Shown piece after piece: positions 12,087 to 23,156 of a stretch of 64,000 bases of DNA. This DNA is from Venturia oleaginea. Taxonomy: Eukaryota > Ascomycota > Dothideomycetes > Venturiales > Venturiaceae. The position numbers and the translations under genes were made by a program. The notes below the pieces were generated by a model. It saw only the letters and a list, made by a program, of their open reading frames with translations, made no database searches and had not been told where the DNA came from. The stretch spans positions 1,054,001 to 1,118,000 of the forward strand of contig JABMLP010000003.1 in assembly GCA_013176395.1 (NCBI GenBank). Reading direction: 5' to 3'. Position 1 is the first letter of the stretch, and each line of letters begins with the position of its first letter.

Positions 12087-12203
12087 AATCTAGATACAAG
12101 ACGAGCCTCAGAGGGCTCAGAAGTCGTGCGATATGCGAGATCGCCATGTTGTTGTTGTCGCTTGGTCGGACGAGGCCCTTGCTCCACCAGATAGACACTA
12201 GCA
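12087..12203. repeat. Right-end block B of the split direct repeat, copy 1
   Basis: 117-bp copy of 5638-5754; the only repeat block at this end of the element. It ends TAGCA directly against SDR coding sequence. Confidence 0.85.
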
Positions 12204-13204
12204 CATAATTCATGCTGTGGTGTCAAATGCTGGCATCAACGGTGCAGAGGACATCTTGGATGACGAGGTGGACGAGGTTACCGGCAACCCGCGCCCTCCA
12301 AATCTGAAAAGCATCAATATAAACCTCATTGGTAAGTTTCACAGGAGCCTGGGTTCAAGAGCGCACCGCTAAAGGATCGTGATCAGGCATGATCTATGTC
12401 GTGAGATGCGCCATCCATTTCTTTGCCAAATGGAAACACATTCCTTGCCAGATCGTGTTGACAGGCTCCGCTGCTAGCTATCTCGAAACGCCTCCGTTGT
12501 ATCTGTATACCGCGGCCAAAGCTGGGCTGCTGGGCCTCATGCGATCGCTGAGGAACCAAATCGTCAAACGAGGCATCTCCGTTAACCTCATTTGCCCATG
12601 GTTCACGAGTAAGCAACGATTAAATGGCGATTTATGATTTGATCTGATGGATTCGTAGGTACACCAATGCTCCTCCCAGAGTACAAGGCAATCTGGGGAG
12701 ATTTGCCGGCCAACGAGTCTGTACATGTGGCTCGCGCTCTTTTGATGCCTATATGTCGACCAAGACTGAATGGTAAAGCGTTTTTCATTGCAGGAGGTCT
12801 GATTGTTGAGTTCGAAGACACGTTGAAAGAAGCACAAAGGGTCTGGATGGGCGAAAAATTGAGTGCAGATGTTGCAGAAGGCCAGCTACGACTCAACCCT
12901 TGATTTCACATATCGAAAAAATAAATGCAAACTTTTCATACATGTATCTTATTACTATAGTATCCGGAGGAATGAATGTGTATTCTATATCCCTATCAGG
13001 ATCATTATCTTCCCTGCAACTTGATAGCCTCGAGGTCAAATTTTCTAATCTTAACTGTACTTTATAGAGCGTTTTCTCTTTTCTACAGAGAGTTATATTT
13101 GATTATCTGTTCGCGCTGGTGGTAGGTAGAAGAAGGGGTTGATTTGTTCAGAACCACACATATTTACAAGTTTTAGGACCAATTCTTCAAAACGATGGCC
13201 TTAT

Positions 13205-14732
13205 TTAAGCAACCTCTACAGCTCGGCCTGCAAAAGTCTGGTAGCGTGGGAACATTTTTTTTGGGTCCCACTTTGCCCTTATCTGTAACCACTTCTCCAT
13301 CGCTGTATCACTCATCACCTATAGAAAGCTGTTAGCTACAGCCTAACGACTGTGGAAATGATGGAGCACCAACCTTGGTCTTCCTTTGCGTAACATCAAA
13401 ATCTGCAATATACTGGCCCAACGATACCGAATCTAATTTCGTGTACGTGTCCAGCATCCACTTCCGCATGGCCTTGTCCCACGACGCGTCTTTCCAGCAA
13501 GTCATGGTCGCAATGTAGAACTCCTGTGGAATACTGAGAGCCTGTTTTTTCTCGTCGGGGTGATAATCGACAATGCTGATGTTTCCGATAGAGCGACGTG
13601 ATGGGAGATCAAGCAGGGCTGGTGCAATCGATTTGATAAGCTGTGGCCAGAGTTAACAGGTGATGAGACGCAACGAACCTCATGAGTTCAAACGTACCTC
13701 ACTACGAGCCACCTTTGGATCGCTCAGTATGCTATCGCATTGCCATCTGGCTGTTCCGTCCAGCGGGAAAAAGCCATGCTGGGCTTCCCACAAGTCTTGC
13801 CACGAAATCTCTTGTGTCGGCTTCTGCAGTCGGACGAGGCCACGAAGATGCTCTGGAATGCGGAAGTACGCATCAAGCTTCGCATTGGCTTCCGATAGCG
13901 TATGCGTATAAGCTGCCAGGGCCACCGATAGAATAAGAGATCGATCACGGATTTCATCGTCCCCATGAGGATCACGATCAGCATACAAACTGCACACGGC
14001 TATATCCACGCCCTCCTTCGGTGTGGCATCAGCAGCCTCGAGGACCCAAGTAAGGATGCTCTCAAACTTGTCGGGAGGACAATTAAATAGCAACATAGCT
14101 TCATGCAGCTTTCTAGCCGGAATCGTTCTCGTCCAGAATTTTGTCACAACACCGAAGAAGCCCTGACCAGCGCCACGAGCGGCCCAGAAGAGATCTTGGT
14201 TCTGTTCATGGCTCGCAACGAGTACCCGACCATCAGGCACAACGACTTCGAGCTGCGTGATCCAAGTGTCGGCAGTGCAGCCCCATCCACGCATGAACCA
14301 ACCTTGGCCACCAGCAAGCAGGAATCCACCGGCGCCAACAGTGGGGTGATGTCCAAAGGGAAAGAACCGGCCTGCGTCCGCAAGCGGCTTGCAAAACTCC
14401 TGAGACGTGTTCGCTGGACCAAATGAAATGATCTCGGTCGTTTTATCATAATCGATAGATCGGTTGAGGTTCGAGGTATCGATCAGAAGGCCGTCCTGCT
14501 GGAGTGACGCACAAGGAAACGAGTGTCCGCCAGAGCGGACTCCAACCTTTGTTCCCGACTTCCTGGCCGCTTCTAGTGCGTTCACGACATCAGCGGTTGT
14601 GCGAGGATATACAATCTCGGACGGAGAGGTTTCTGGGATGCGGCCATTGAAATATCGGCAGCGACGCGTCTCGTAGGAATCGGTCCCGCGCAAGATTGAT
14701 TGTGGTGGTGACTGAAACTGCTTGATAGCCAT
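13205..14732 (-). CDS. FAD-linked oxidase, berberine-bridge-enzyme (BBE) type
   Basis: Exons 13698-14732, 13374-13640 and 13205-13318 give 471 residues. The N-terminal FAD-binding (PCMH-type) domain shows RSGGHS with His70, the usual 8-alpha-N1-histidyl flavin anchor, and a GAGGF/GGQGW nucleotide loop near 133-145. The C-terminal exon carries a BBE domain ending WDPKKMFPRYQTF. The Cys that gives many family members a second flavin bond is replaced (GHHPTVG, 127-133), so single covalent attachment is expected. The family oxidises alcohols, C-H or C-N bonds using O2. No clear signal peptide is seen. It is convergent with the SDR gene, and a CCCCACAT site is 184 bp upstream. Substrate unknown. 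Confidence 0.9.
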
Positions 14733-15272
14733 GATGGCGATTGTATGGTCGAACGGTGATAGTGCTGCCTGAATCTTGTATGAACATTGGCATTTTGAGC
14801 AGCGGCATCATGAACATCTACATTGGTATGTTGTGCGGTATCGCGCTGGGGTAGAATGTCTCCACATCCCCCAAGGCTGAACAATTTGGTCACCTGCACA
14901 AATTCATTGCTAGTACCCCACATTGAGGGGGCACTTGGCGTTTGGGAGAATGACGCGTCTATGAAGCCACGTGGGAGCGCCCACCTTCACTACGGAGCGC
15001 GTACCGATATCAACCCTAATTGGATAGCGCCCCTGGGCAAGCCGCGCGCTAGTCTTTTCATTTTAGTACGAAGATTCTAAAAGCCGGACTATTATACCTT
15101 TCACTCTTAGACGCCGTAACAGAGTAAGGTAATCGAGTTACCATATTTGGTATTGATTATGAAATTATGAGGGCCCTAAAAAATTCTATTAGGTTTGGGG
15201 GGCTTCGGTACGTAATAACATTTTCGAGGATTCGATGATGGCGAGGAGCATAGCAGGCACGAAGCCGCGAAC
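14733..15272. other. Promoter and upstream flank of the BBE oxidase
   Basis: No gene seen. Holds CCCCACAT at 14916-14923, followed 3 bp later by GAGGGGG. The region ends at the TSD (AGTTC, 15273-15277) of the copia insertion. Confidence 0.6.
14916..14923 (-). promoter_or_regulatory. Shared promoter word CCCCACAT, BBE oxidase
   Basis: Exact 8-mer 184 bp upstream of the BBE start codon, reading ATGTGGGG in the direction of the gene. Confidence 0.5.
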
Positions 15273-15277
15273 AGTTC

Positions 15278-15445
15278 TGTTGAAGTATGAAAGTTGAGTA
15301 ACAAGTGTATTGAGGGTGAGATCCGGAGGATCTCAGCTATATAGTAATACACTAAGCCCAATTGGGCAGTAAACAAACTCCAGTGACAGAGAGTAGCCAC
15401 GCTGGCGCAGGTGGAGGCAATAGCATGAGGATACTCCTTCCAACA
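15278..15445 (-). repeat. Copia 3' LTR
   Basis: 168 bp, identical by eye to 20737-20904. In the coding direction it is preceded by a purine-rich run ending CGGGGGAC, a likely polypurine tract (about 15446-15453). Confidence 0.93.
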
Positions 15446-15494
15446 GTCCCCCGAATCCGAACGATGTTCCTCCCATCAGTGCCAGTCCCCCCAT

Positions 15495-18400
15495 TCATGG
15501 CGCAGTAGTTGCACAAATACGGCCTCGGAGGTTATCCAGGAGGGGTCGTGGTAGTGATTTAGTACCAATGTCGGCGAGGTTGTCAGCGGAGCAGACATGC
15601 TCGATGGCGTAGTCACCCAGGACGAATCGCTCCCGGACGAAGTGGTAGTGAACGTTGATATGTTTAGAACGATTGCTGATCCTGTGGTCCTTGATGAGCG
15701 ACAGGGCGGGCTCGTTGTCAACCATGAGCCAACAGTTGGGGTACTTGGCGTGACCCATAAGCTCCTTGATGGCCTGGCGCGACCACACGAGGTGGCTGGC
15801 GGCGTGGGATGATGCCATGTACTCGGCTTCACAAGTGCTCCTTGCCACGCATGACTGACGCTTTGAAGACCATGAGACTGTCGATCCACCGACCTTCATG
15901 AGGTAACCAGAGAAGGACTTGGAGTTGTCTGGGTCAGACCCGAAAGACGCATCTGAGAACATGACGAGCGTAGGAATGGACGCGGTCCGCGCTGCAGAGC
16001 GATCAGACGGCGCAGGAGATCGTACGTCAAGTTCAACAGCTCGGGTGGCTTGAATGTAACGTAGAGTCTGGTAAGCCATCTTCAGATGCAGGTCTGATGG
16101 GTTGGAGTTGTATGAACCCAGCATGCTGACCGTGTAGGACAGGTCTGGGCGACTGACGATGGCAAGGAAGTTGATCGAGCCGATGATGGATTGATACAGT
16201 TTCTGGCGATCAAGGTCCACTGAGTCGGTTGACCTTGGTGGGAACGAGTTAGGGTCAAGCGGTGTGTGGCGCCCATTACAATCATCCATGCCGTAGCGCC
16301 GCAATATCGCTGCGATGTAAGTACGTTGGTGCAGCTTGACGTGGTCCGCGTGATGGTCAATTTCAAGACCGAGGAGCAGACGTGGTCGACCCATGTCTCT
16401 GAATTTGAACCTTGCGCGGGTGGCATCGAGCATGGCGCTGATTGCCTTGGGCGTGCCGGCCATCAGGACGTCATCTACGTAGATTCCAAGAATGAGATCA
16501 TCTGAGATGAAGACGCATGGATCAAAGCTGGCCTGTGTGAAGCCCTGACCAACAAGCCATTGAGACAGTAGAGCATACCATTCGCGGCCTGATTGCTTGA
16601 GCCCATACAAAGCGCGAACAATACGGATCACTGTTGCGCCGTCAGAGGGTACTCCTGGCGGGACTTTGGCGTATATGGCGTGTTGCAGTCGTCCATTGAG
16701 GTAGGCGGCGTCAAAGTCCACTTGGTGCATGATCCATTGTCGCCACGAAGCGATAGCGATGATGAGACGCAGACTGTCGTAGCGCACCACTGGGAAATAT
16801 GTGTCGTCAAAATCCACCCCAGGACGTTGTGAGAAGCCTTGTGCCACCAGGCGGGCTTTGCGCTTGACGACCTTTCCATGCTCGTCGCGCTTGATGTCAA
16901 AGACCCAGCGTGTGCCAACGAGCTTGAGGTTTGGCGGAGGATTGTGTTCCATCACCCATGTGCCATTGTCACGATGTGCTTGGATTTCTTTGTTGATCGG
17001 TGTAACCCACAAAGGGGAGTTAGTGGCGTTGACAGCTTCATTGAACGTGCGAGGTATCTCGTGGTCGATGTCTGCCTTGGTGACGCAAGCCACAGCGTGC
17101 GCCATGTTCTCATCATCTGGCGCAAGCATGTCTTCCAAAGCCAATGACGCTTCAGCGTTGTCTGCGGCTTTGCGTGAAGGTTTAGCAACTCGTTTGGAGC
17201 GTCGGAGCTCGACTGGATCAGACAGGTCCTGTGACGGTCGCGTCTCCCTTCGAGTTCCTCTTGCTCCAGCGCCGGGTGCAGAGGTGGGTGGAGCGGAGCG
17301 CGTGTGTTGTCCATTTTCTGCGCTGGGCTGCACAGGCGTTGGCGCAGGCTGATCGTACGAGTGGTCCAAAGGTACCCCAGCTTCAAGCCGGGATGGGGTG
17401 TACGCTGTCGTCGTGGACCACGTTGGTGATGTAGGAGGTGTGACAAAAGTGTCCCCCGACGGCCGACGATCTTTGTTTTGAGGCCGTCTTGGAGATGTAG
17501 AGACTGGTTCAGCAGCTGGTATCTCATTCTCCGCCACAGGTTGGAAATACGGCGCAGTCTGAGACCTTGAGAAAGGCTCAAAGCGCAGGTTGCGAGTTTC
17601 CATGATGACATGACGCGATGGGATGTAGACCCTCGCAGTTTTGGTGTTGCGCCCATACCCAACGAAGATGCCTTCCTCCGCTCTATGCAAGAGCTTGGAG
17701 CCAGGCTTGCGAGCTTCTACAGGTATGTGAGCGAAGATTTTGGAGCCGAATGGGTGCAGATGCTTGATGGATGGTTTCGCGCCAATGAGTAATTCATGCG
17801 GCGTACGACCCAGTTTGTCAGCAGCGTGAGGGGATATGTTCTTGAGGAAATTGGCTGTCTGCACAGCCTCACCCCAAAGGAACAGCTGACTGTCAGTAGG
17901 GATCATTGATCGAGCGATCTGAATGATGGACTGATTCCACCGTTCTGCGACGCCATTGAGCTCATGATGGTAAGGTGGGACCATGTCATGTTGTATGCCC
18001 ATGCGCCGAAGGTCCTGGGCAGCGGCGCGATATTCGCCGCCGTTGTCAGACTTGAAGCGTTTTACCGTAGAGCTGTGTATGTGGATGTTCGCAGTACTCA
18101 TCTGAGCGTTGTATTGAGTATTTGCGAAGGCGATGAATTCGCGGATCGCCTGGGGGCCATCAGACTTCAGCTTAAGAAGCTTGATCCAGGAGTAGCGAGT
18201 TGCTTGGCAGATGAAGGATATGAAGTAACGTGCGCCTCCAAGGCTTGGGCGAGGAAACTTCCCTGACAAGTCTGAGTGTATGACTTCGAGCGGCTTGATG
18301 GTGCGCGCCAGTACTGGTGGGGATGGCGCAGGCCGCTGTCGCTTGGACTTGCTGAGGGAGCACATGTCGCAGTGGAAGTCATGAGGTTTCGCCGGTACCA

Positions 18401-18905
18401 GGTGCCCATCATTGTATATCCTTGCAGGGTTTGGGACGTGAAGATGACCGACTGAGTGATGAAACTCCGTATACGATGAGAAGCATGCAGTCTTCTGCGC
18501 CAGTGTTGGCCAAGATGGTGCACTGACGGTTGCAGCAGGTGCGGTCTCGGTTTTGTGTAGTGACGATTTGCGCGTCAGGTCTCGGTTAGTTGGCGCGTGG
18601 GATTCGGTCGAGGCAACGTGCGCTGTGGGTTTCGTTTTAGTTTGGATTTGTACAACGCCGTCCGCGTGCCGTGCCCACAGTACCGTGGCGCCGTTGCGCG
18701 TGAGGAAGATGTCGTTTGCTTTGCCGTGCAATTCGAGGTTGTGATGGTGACGGACATAACTCCAGGAGAAGAGCCGTGTACCATAGAGCTCGCTACTGTA
18801 GAGGACGTTGGTCAGTTCGACGATCTTGGTGGATCTGTCAGGCATTCTGCAGCGTAATCGAACGAGTCCAACACCATTACAACCTCGAATTGCACGGCAA
18901 AGCAA
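15495..18905 (-). pseudogene. Copia integrase-RT-RNase H part of polyprotein
   Basis: After a repeated piece of the pre-integrase region come the integrase zinc finger (H..H..CDMC), integrase core residues in IHSDLSGKF and SDNGGEY, then a copia RT (YGLKQSGREW, catalytic YVDD) and an RNase H ending in the copia signature SKRQSCVARSTCEAEYMA. From about 18540 down to 15495 the frame is uninterrupted. The first codons belong to the rearranged segment, so no genuine start exists here. Confidence 0.88.
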
Positions 18906-19330
18906 ACGACATCTTCCTCACGCGCAACGGCGCCACGGTACTGTGGGCACGGCACGCGGATGGCGTTGTACAAATCCAAACTAAAACGAAACCCACAGCG
19001 CACGTTGCCTCGACCGATTTGCGCGTCAGGTCTCGGTTAGTTGGCGCGTGCGATTCGGTCGAGGCAACGTGCGCTGTGGGTTTCGTTTTAGTTTGGATTT
19101 GTACAACGCCGTCCGCGTGCCGTGCCCACAGTACCGTGGCGCCGTTGCGCGTGAGGAAGATGTCGTTTGCTTTGCCGTGCAATTCGAGGTTGTGATGGTG
19201 ACGGACATAACTCCAGGAGAAGAGCCGTGTACCATAGAGCTCGCTACTGTAGAGGACGTTGGTCAGTTCGACGATCTTGGTGGATCTGTCAGGCATTCTG
19301 CAGCGTAATCGAACGAGTCCAACACCATTG
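18553..19330. repeat. Direct plus inverted duplication inside the copia element
   Basis: About 310 bp at 18553-18870 recur in direct orientation at about 19018-19330 (offset 451 bp). Between them, 18879-19016 is a reverse-complement copy of part of the same unit, so 18879-19016 and 19054-19193 can pair as a hairpin with a loop of about 40 nt. The offset is not a multiple of three, which splits gag from pol. The pattern fits template switching during reverse transcription. Confidence 0.85.
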
Positions 19331-20538
19331 ATGGGTAACTTGATACCGCCGGCCACCGTGATCGTTCCTTGCTTGGGTGACAAGGACACGAAATCATCGG
19401 CGCAGCCAGTCATGTGCCGCGAGGCACCAGTGTCAAGAAGCCATACTGTGGGAGGATCGATTGCTGAGGGCCGACGTACTGCGGCGTGAGCACTTATAGT
19501 TTCGTGTGATTGCTTGCCGTTTACGTTGATCATCGTGGTCCGCGTCGACTGCGGTGGTGATCCAGTCAGGTCAATGGTTGCGCCGGCAGTGGCGTTGGTG
19601 GCGCGGTAATGTGCTATGAAGCTCACCACCTCAGTTGCGCTGTCCTTTGCGCCATTCTTCGTCTCCTTTGGCGCGCCGTTGCCGTTGCGCTGCTGTTGCT
19701 CCTTGTGTTTCTTGAGCTCGTTACAGTTCGTGTAGGCGTGCCCAATGAACGTCAGGTTGTGCTTGCGGCACCAGGAGCATTCGGTGGTATTCGTGGCCGG
19801 ACACGTTCCGCGTGCGCCACCTTGGTTCTGTTTGGCGCCGCGCGCGGCTGATTGTTTCGCAGCGTACGCGGTAGAGGAGTCAGCGTCGAGGGAGTGCTTG
19901 TCGGAGATGTCGAGGATCTTGGGTTCGATGTCGACAAACTTGGTAACGTCACGAGAGCTGAGGTTGTCGATGACGTGGTCCATAGTATCTGGTAGGGTGG
20001 CCAGGAAGAATGAGCCCTTGACCTCATCCGATTCAAACATTGCCTTCATGGCTTTTGCGACGCTCTGTGAAGAGCCAGCGCATCGCTTTGCCATGCGAGT
20101 CCATCGCTGATGGAACTCGTCCAGGTGTAGTCTGAGGTCGTCTCCATCCGCGTAGCGGAGGTTTGTGAGCGACCGGAAGAGGGTGATGGACGCGTTGCCG
20201 GTATCGCGGTCGAATCGGCTGCCGAGGTGTTTCCAGGCCTCGGGTGACGTGTCGCACGACGCGATGGACATCGTGAGGTCGTTGTGTACCGACGAGAGCA
20301 GCATGACCATGGCCTTGTTGTCGTCGGCGTCCCACTTGTCGATGAGCTCCTCGCGAGCTTCTGCGCCAGTCCCAGCGACGGCGGCGGGCTTTGTCTTCTT
20401 GCCAGACACGATCGGCCAGAGGCCAGCGTACCTGAGTGCGACAGTCCACGCGGAGCGCCATTCTGTGTAGTTATCGCCGCGGGCAGAAAGCTTGGGCAGC
20501 GAGTTGGGGTCAAGCTTGAAGCTGAAGGAAGATGACAT
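18877..20538 (-). pseudogene. Copia gag-protease part of polyprotein
   Basis: Starts at ATG 20538. The N-terminal part is a UBN2-type gag, then a zinc knuckle (CSWCRKHNLTFIGHAYTNC, CxxC...H...C), then the aspartic protease signature LLDTGASRHM, then the gag-pre-integrase region. The frame runs into the inverted duplication and terminates out of context near 18877. In an intact relative gag and pol would be one ORF; here the pol half continues in another frame (15495-18905). Confidence 0.85.
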
Positions 20539-20724
20539 GATGACAGAGGTGGTCTGAAGTCTGCTTCAGAGGTAAAGGTGGGTGCCGTGCTGTGCTGGTA
20601 CGGTGTGCTGTACGCCGGGTAGCGGAGCGTCGGCAGCAACAACAGCAGCGATGATGAACAACAAATTTGAAGCAGTGATGCTCAGTAAGGTGCTGTATAT
20701 CGGAGGAGCGCGCGGCGTGATGCC

Positions 20725-20736
20725 GGGCTCATAACC
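20725..20736 (-). promoter_or_regulatory. Primer-binding site matching the anticodon arm of initiator tRNA-Met
   Basis: The plus-strand bases abutting the LTR read GGGCTCATAACC, which equals the anticodon stem-loop of eukaryotic initiator tRNA-Met (recalled from the yeast sequence) rather than its 3' end. This is the arrangement of copia-type elements that prime with a tRNA half-molecule cut in the anticodon loop. Confidence 0.7.
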
Positions 20737-20904
20737 TGTTGAAGTATGAAAGTTGAGTAACAAGTGTATTGAGGGTGAGATCCGGAGGATCTCAGCTATA
20801 TAGTAATACACTAAGCCCAATTGGGCAGTAAACAAACTCCAGTGACAGAGAGTAGCCACGCTGGCGCAGGTGGAGGCAATAGCATGAGGATACTCCTTCC
20901 AACA
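20737..20904 (-). repeat. Copia 5' LTR
   Basis: 168 bp, followed in the coding direction by the primer-binding site. Target duplication AGTTC directly outside at 20905-20909. Confidence 0.93.
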
Positions 20905-21336
20905 AGTTCTTCAGACGTCCATATTCGTACCTACGTTTGCAAGTATGCGAATCAGTAATAGCGTTACTCGTGTGCTTTGCTACTTAGAATCATTTCGGTA
21001 GGTGTTCTGGATTCCAAGTATATACCTCTTCCAGCTAATTTGGTGCCCTGCAATTCCACGCAACCTGCCATCTGATCCCGACATGTCAAAAGCAATCGTT
21101 CTCGGTATCCTGTTGAGCCTCGTATTCTCTGTCAAGTAACGACGAGTATATCCCCATCTCCCTTTCTATATCAACCATCAACAATCAACCATGGACATTA
21201 TTCGGATCTTATCTTCCAGAGTTAGTCAATTGCGACATGAGAAAAACTTGAGAATCTAGAAAGCCTACCCAGTTATGTCTACGTGGGTAGACAATGTTGG
21301 TTGATCTTAAGTCTTTTATCCTTTGGATCTCTTAGA
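20905..21336. other. Intergenic spacer between copia and CACTA elements
   Basis: About 430 bp, AT-rich, no gene seen. Bounded by the copia TSD (AGTTC) and the CACTA TSD (AGA, 21334-21336). Confidence 0.6.
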
Positions 21337-21647
21337 CACTACGGTCACAAACACATTGTAAACGCCAAAATCACGGAAAATACAACCAAATCACCGTTTT
21401 TTACGGGATTTCTCGCAGGATTTCTCATTGTACTCAAAAAAAGTCCGTAAACAATCTAGCATTCAGTCTATTGTAAATTTCAGCCCTTTTTTGGGTTTTT
21501 GGCGGGGAGATCCCCCCCCCAAAGTCACGTGCACCGCATCGCCGCATCGCCGCAAAAACAACAACAAATCTAGCTCTATCACCAGATTAACTATATAATT
21601 ACAGCGACATAGGCAGATAGCCTCCAATCCAGGCCCTAAACTGGGGG

Positions 21648-22907
21648 CTATGCATCCTCCGCGTCCAGGGTCTTTGCCCCAATGAAGCACTCGTACGTGC
21701 AGCCTCTTCCAAATGCCATCTTCTTGTTAGATACCGTGGAAGCGATGATATACCATGACTCTGATTCTTCGTCAATTTCGGGTAATTGGCCACTCAGTGA
21801 CTTGAACCAACTGCTTCCTTTCTGACGTACCAGGGCTGCGTCTTGCTGTGTCTTCTTTTTCAATGCAAGAGCTTGTTTGGCCAAAGAATCTTTCTTTTCA
21901 GCTCTCTTTCTCTCGTTATTATCGTTAACATCCACCACAATTGACGTTTTTTGAAAGCTTCTTTTAGCCCTCGGGGCCAATATAAGAGTAGGGTCTTGAG
22001 GGTCTCGTTCCTTGCGCTTTTTCGAGGCTATCTGAGTAGATTGTAGAGTAGAATCTAGCGCTTCAAGCTCGCCATCAATCTCGTCAATTCGAGCGCCGTA
22101 GTCATCGCGTTGGTCATCGCTATAGACGCTAATATCATCATCGATATTGATCTGATCCTGAGAGTCCTCGAAATCGGCGGCCTCATCGTCGTATGTATAT
22201 GGCAAAGATGGCTCGGCAGAAACCGACCTCGAATAGATACCAGGTGTAGCAAGCACCTCGGCGACATGAGAGCACTGTTTTGATGGCTTTGAACGTGTAA
22301 AATCGATCATTCTGGCACCCTCGGTGTCTTGACTTGCTAATGAAGTTGGTGTAGGTATCGGTGTAGATTTCAACTTTGCCCTGCCATTTTTTCGAGGAAC
22401 CTTTGGTGTCATTATAACCTTTCTTCGTCGGCACTCTTCGGTACGAATATAGTCCAACTTGATCTTTAGTAACGCTGCGGAGGGCCAATAGCCTACGTAT
22501 CTGGATAGAGTAGGACTTTCGGTATGGAGGGCGGTGAACAGATTTTGACGATCTGTATGACTCTGAGATTTAAAAGGCTTGGTTTGCTTAACGGGATTAA
22601 AATGTGTACTAAAAGAGAGAGACAAGTAGCTTTCTTTGATGAGATATTGAGTAGTTACTAACGCTTCAAGATTCAGAGTCCCATCACCATTGCGAATCGG
22701 AACCGACTCCTTTTGACTATAAGATCTCGCGATATTGAGTGACTTCGCTACCGCAGATTTATAGTCTGCAATCAGCTCCTTGCGAATATTCTCCGGGTAG
22801 TTCCGCACGGCCAGATTAATGGTGACGAGGATGTCTGCCAAGGTGGTGATCTCGGTATCAAGAGGTTGCTCAATCGGGCGTTCACTCAAAGCTGTTTTTG
22901 ACGCCAT
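21648..22907 (-). CDS. Accessory ORF of the CACTA element, 419 aa, function unknown
   Basis: Single open frame from ATG 22907. No catalytic motif recognised. The middle is acidic (DDEAADFEDSQDQINIDDD-like) and the C-terminal third is Lys/Arg/Glu-rich with coiled-coil character (AEKKDSLAKQALALKKKTQQD). Position and orientation, divergent from the transposase inside the element, suggest the second, DNA-binding protein that many CACTA elements encode; this is inference from layout only. Confidence 0.6.
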   Translation of the reverse strand: MASKTALSERPIEQPLDTEITTLADILVTINLAVRNYPENIRKELIADYKSAVAKSLNIARSYSQKESVPIRNGDGTLNLEALVTTQYLIKESYLSLSFSTHFNPVKQTKPFKSQSHTDRQNLFTALHTESPTLSRYVGYWPSAALLKIKLDYIRTEECRRRKVIMTPKVPRKNGRAKLKSTPIPTPTSLASQDTEGARMIDFTRSKPSKQCSHVAEVLATPGIYSRSVSAEPSLPYTYDDEAADFEDSQDQINIDDDISVYSDDQRDDYGARIDEIDGELEALDSTLQSTQIASKKRKERDPQDPTLILAPRAKRSFQKTSIVVDVNDNNERKRAEKKDSLAKQALALKKKTQQDAALVRQKGSSWFKSLSGQLPEIDEESESWYIIASTVSNKKMAFGRGCTYECFIGAKTLDAEDA

Positions 22908-23156
22908 TATAAGTCTTTGAAAGGTTGTAATCGTGAAGGTAGAATTATCTACAGCTAGATTCTCCTATTATACACCTCAACTCCACCTTAGCATGACACC
23001 TAGACCGTTTCATACACCAACAATAACGATATATCCGAATCAGTAGCCGTTTCAAACGTCTCGAGTCAATCCGGAGGTGGATTCTGCGGCCGGTAGCCTC
23101 AGAATCTCACACCTCTATTGTGACTCGAACACATCACTCTCGCTGGCATATCAAAA

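Larger units (their letters stand above)
5362..12203 (-). mobile_element. DIRS-order (Ngaro-like) retrotransposon, copy 1, 6842 bp
   Basis: Ends were fixed by three comparisons: the two host junctions, the second copy at 47731-53810, and an internal head-to-tail junction at 5754/5755. The element begins TCTATC and ends TAGCA. Genes run on the minus strand: gag-like ORFs, then RT-RNase H, then a tyrosine recombinase. There is no integrase, no protease, no LTR and no target duplication. The repeats have the split form: a 235-bp block A at 5362-5596 and 5755-5989, and a 117-bp block B at 5638-5754 and 12087-12203. Read in the coding direction this is A1-body-B1-A2-B2, as described for Ngaro/PAT elements. 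I see no methyltransferase domain, which favours Ngaro-like over DIRS1-like. Confidence 0.88.
4986..12903 (+). pseudogene. SDR-family oxidoreductase, interrupted by a DIRS-type retrotransposon
   Basis: Exons 4986-5097, 5152-5224, 5281-5361, then (after the element at 5362-12203) 12204-12331, 12387-12608 and 12659-12903. Without the element the exons total 861 nt (286 residues) and stay in one frame through every junction. The cofactor motif TGGASGIG is at about 22-29, an NAG motif lies just after the insertion point, and the catalytic Ser (about 159), Tyr172 and Lys176 (YTAAK) are present. This is a classical NAD(P)-dependent short-chain dehydrogenase with no disabling lesion except the insertion, which falls two bases into codon 89. 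As assembled, the gene cannot make a full protein unless the element is excised. The fresh state of the frame suggests a recent insertion. Confidence 0.9.
15278..20904 (-). mobile_element. Ty1/copia LTR retrotransposon, young, 5627 bp
   Basis: Two 168-bp LTRs (15278-15445 and 20737-20904) that look identical, each starting TG and ending CA, are flanked by the 5-bp target duplication AGTTC (15273-15277 and 20905-20909). The genes lie on the minus strand in copia order: gag, protease, integrase, RT, RNase H. Identical LTRs mean a recent insertion. The coding region is not intact, however: a fold-back duplication at about 18553-19330 breaks the polyprotein. A solo LTR of the same family lies at 60893-61060. 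Confidence 0.95.

Noticed and set aside
5362..12203. Element as a Crypton DNA transposon because of the tyrosine recombinase
   Set aside because: It also encodes reverse transcriptase and RNase H and has split direct repeats, which place it in the DIRS order.
20725..20736. A tRNA-Met gene at the copia LTR
   Set aside because: Only the anticodon arm matches; no acceptor, D or T arms are present. It is a primer-binding site.
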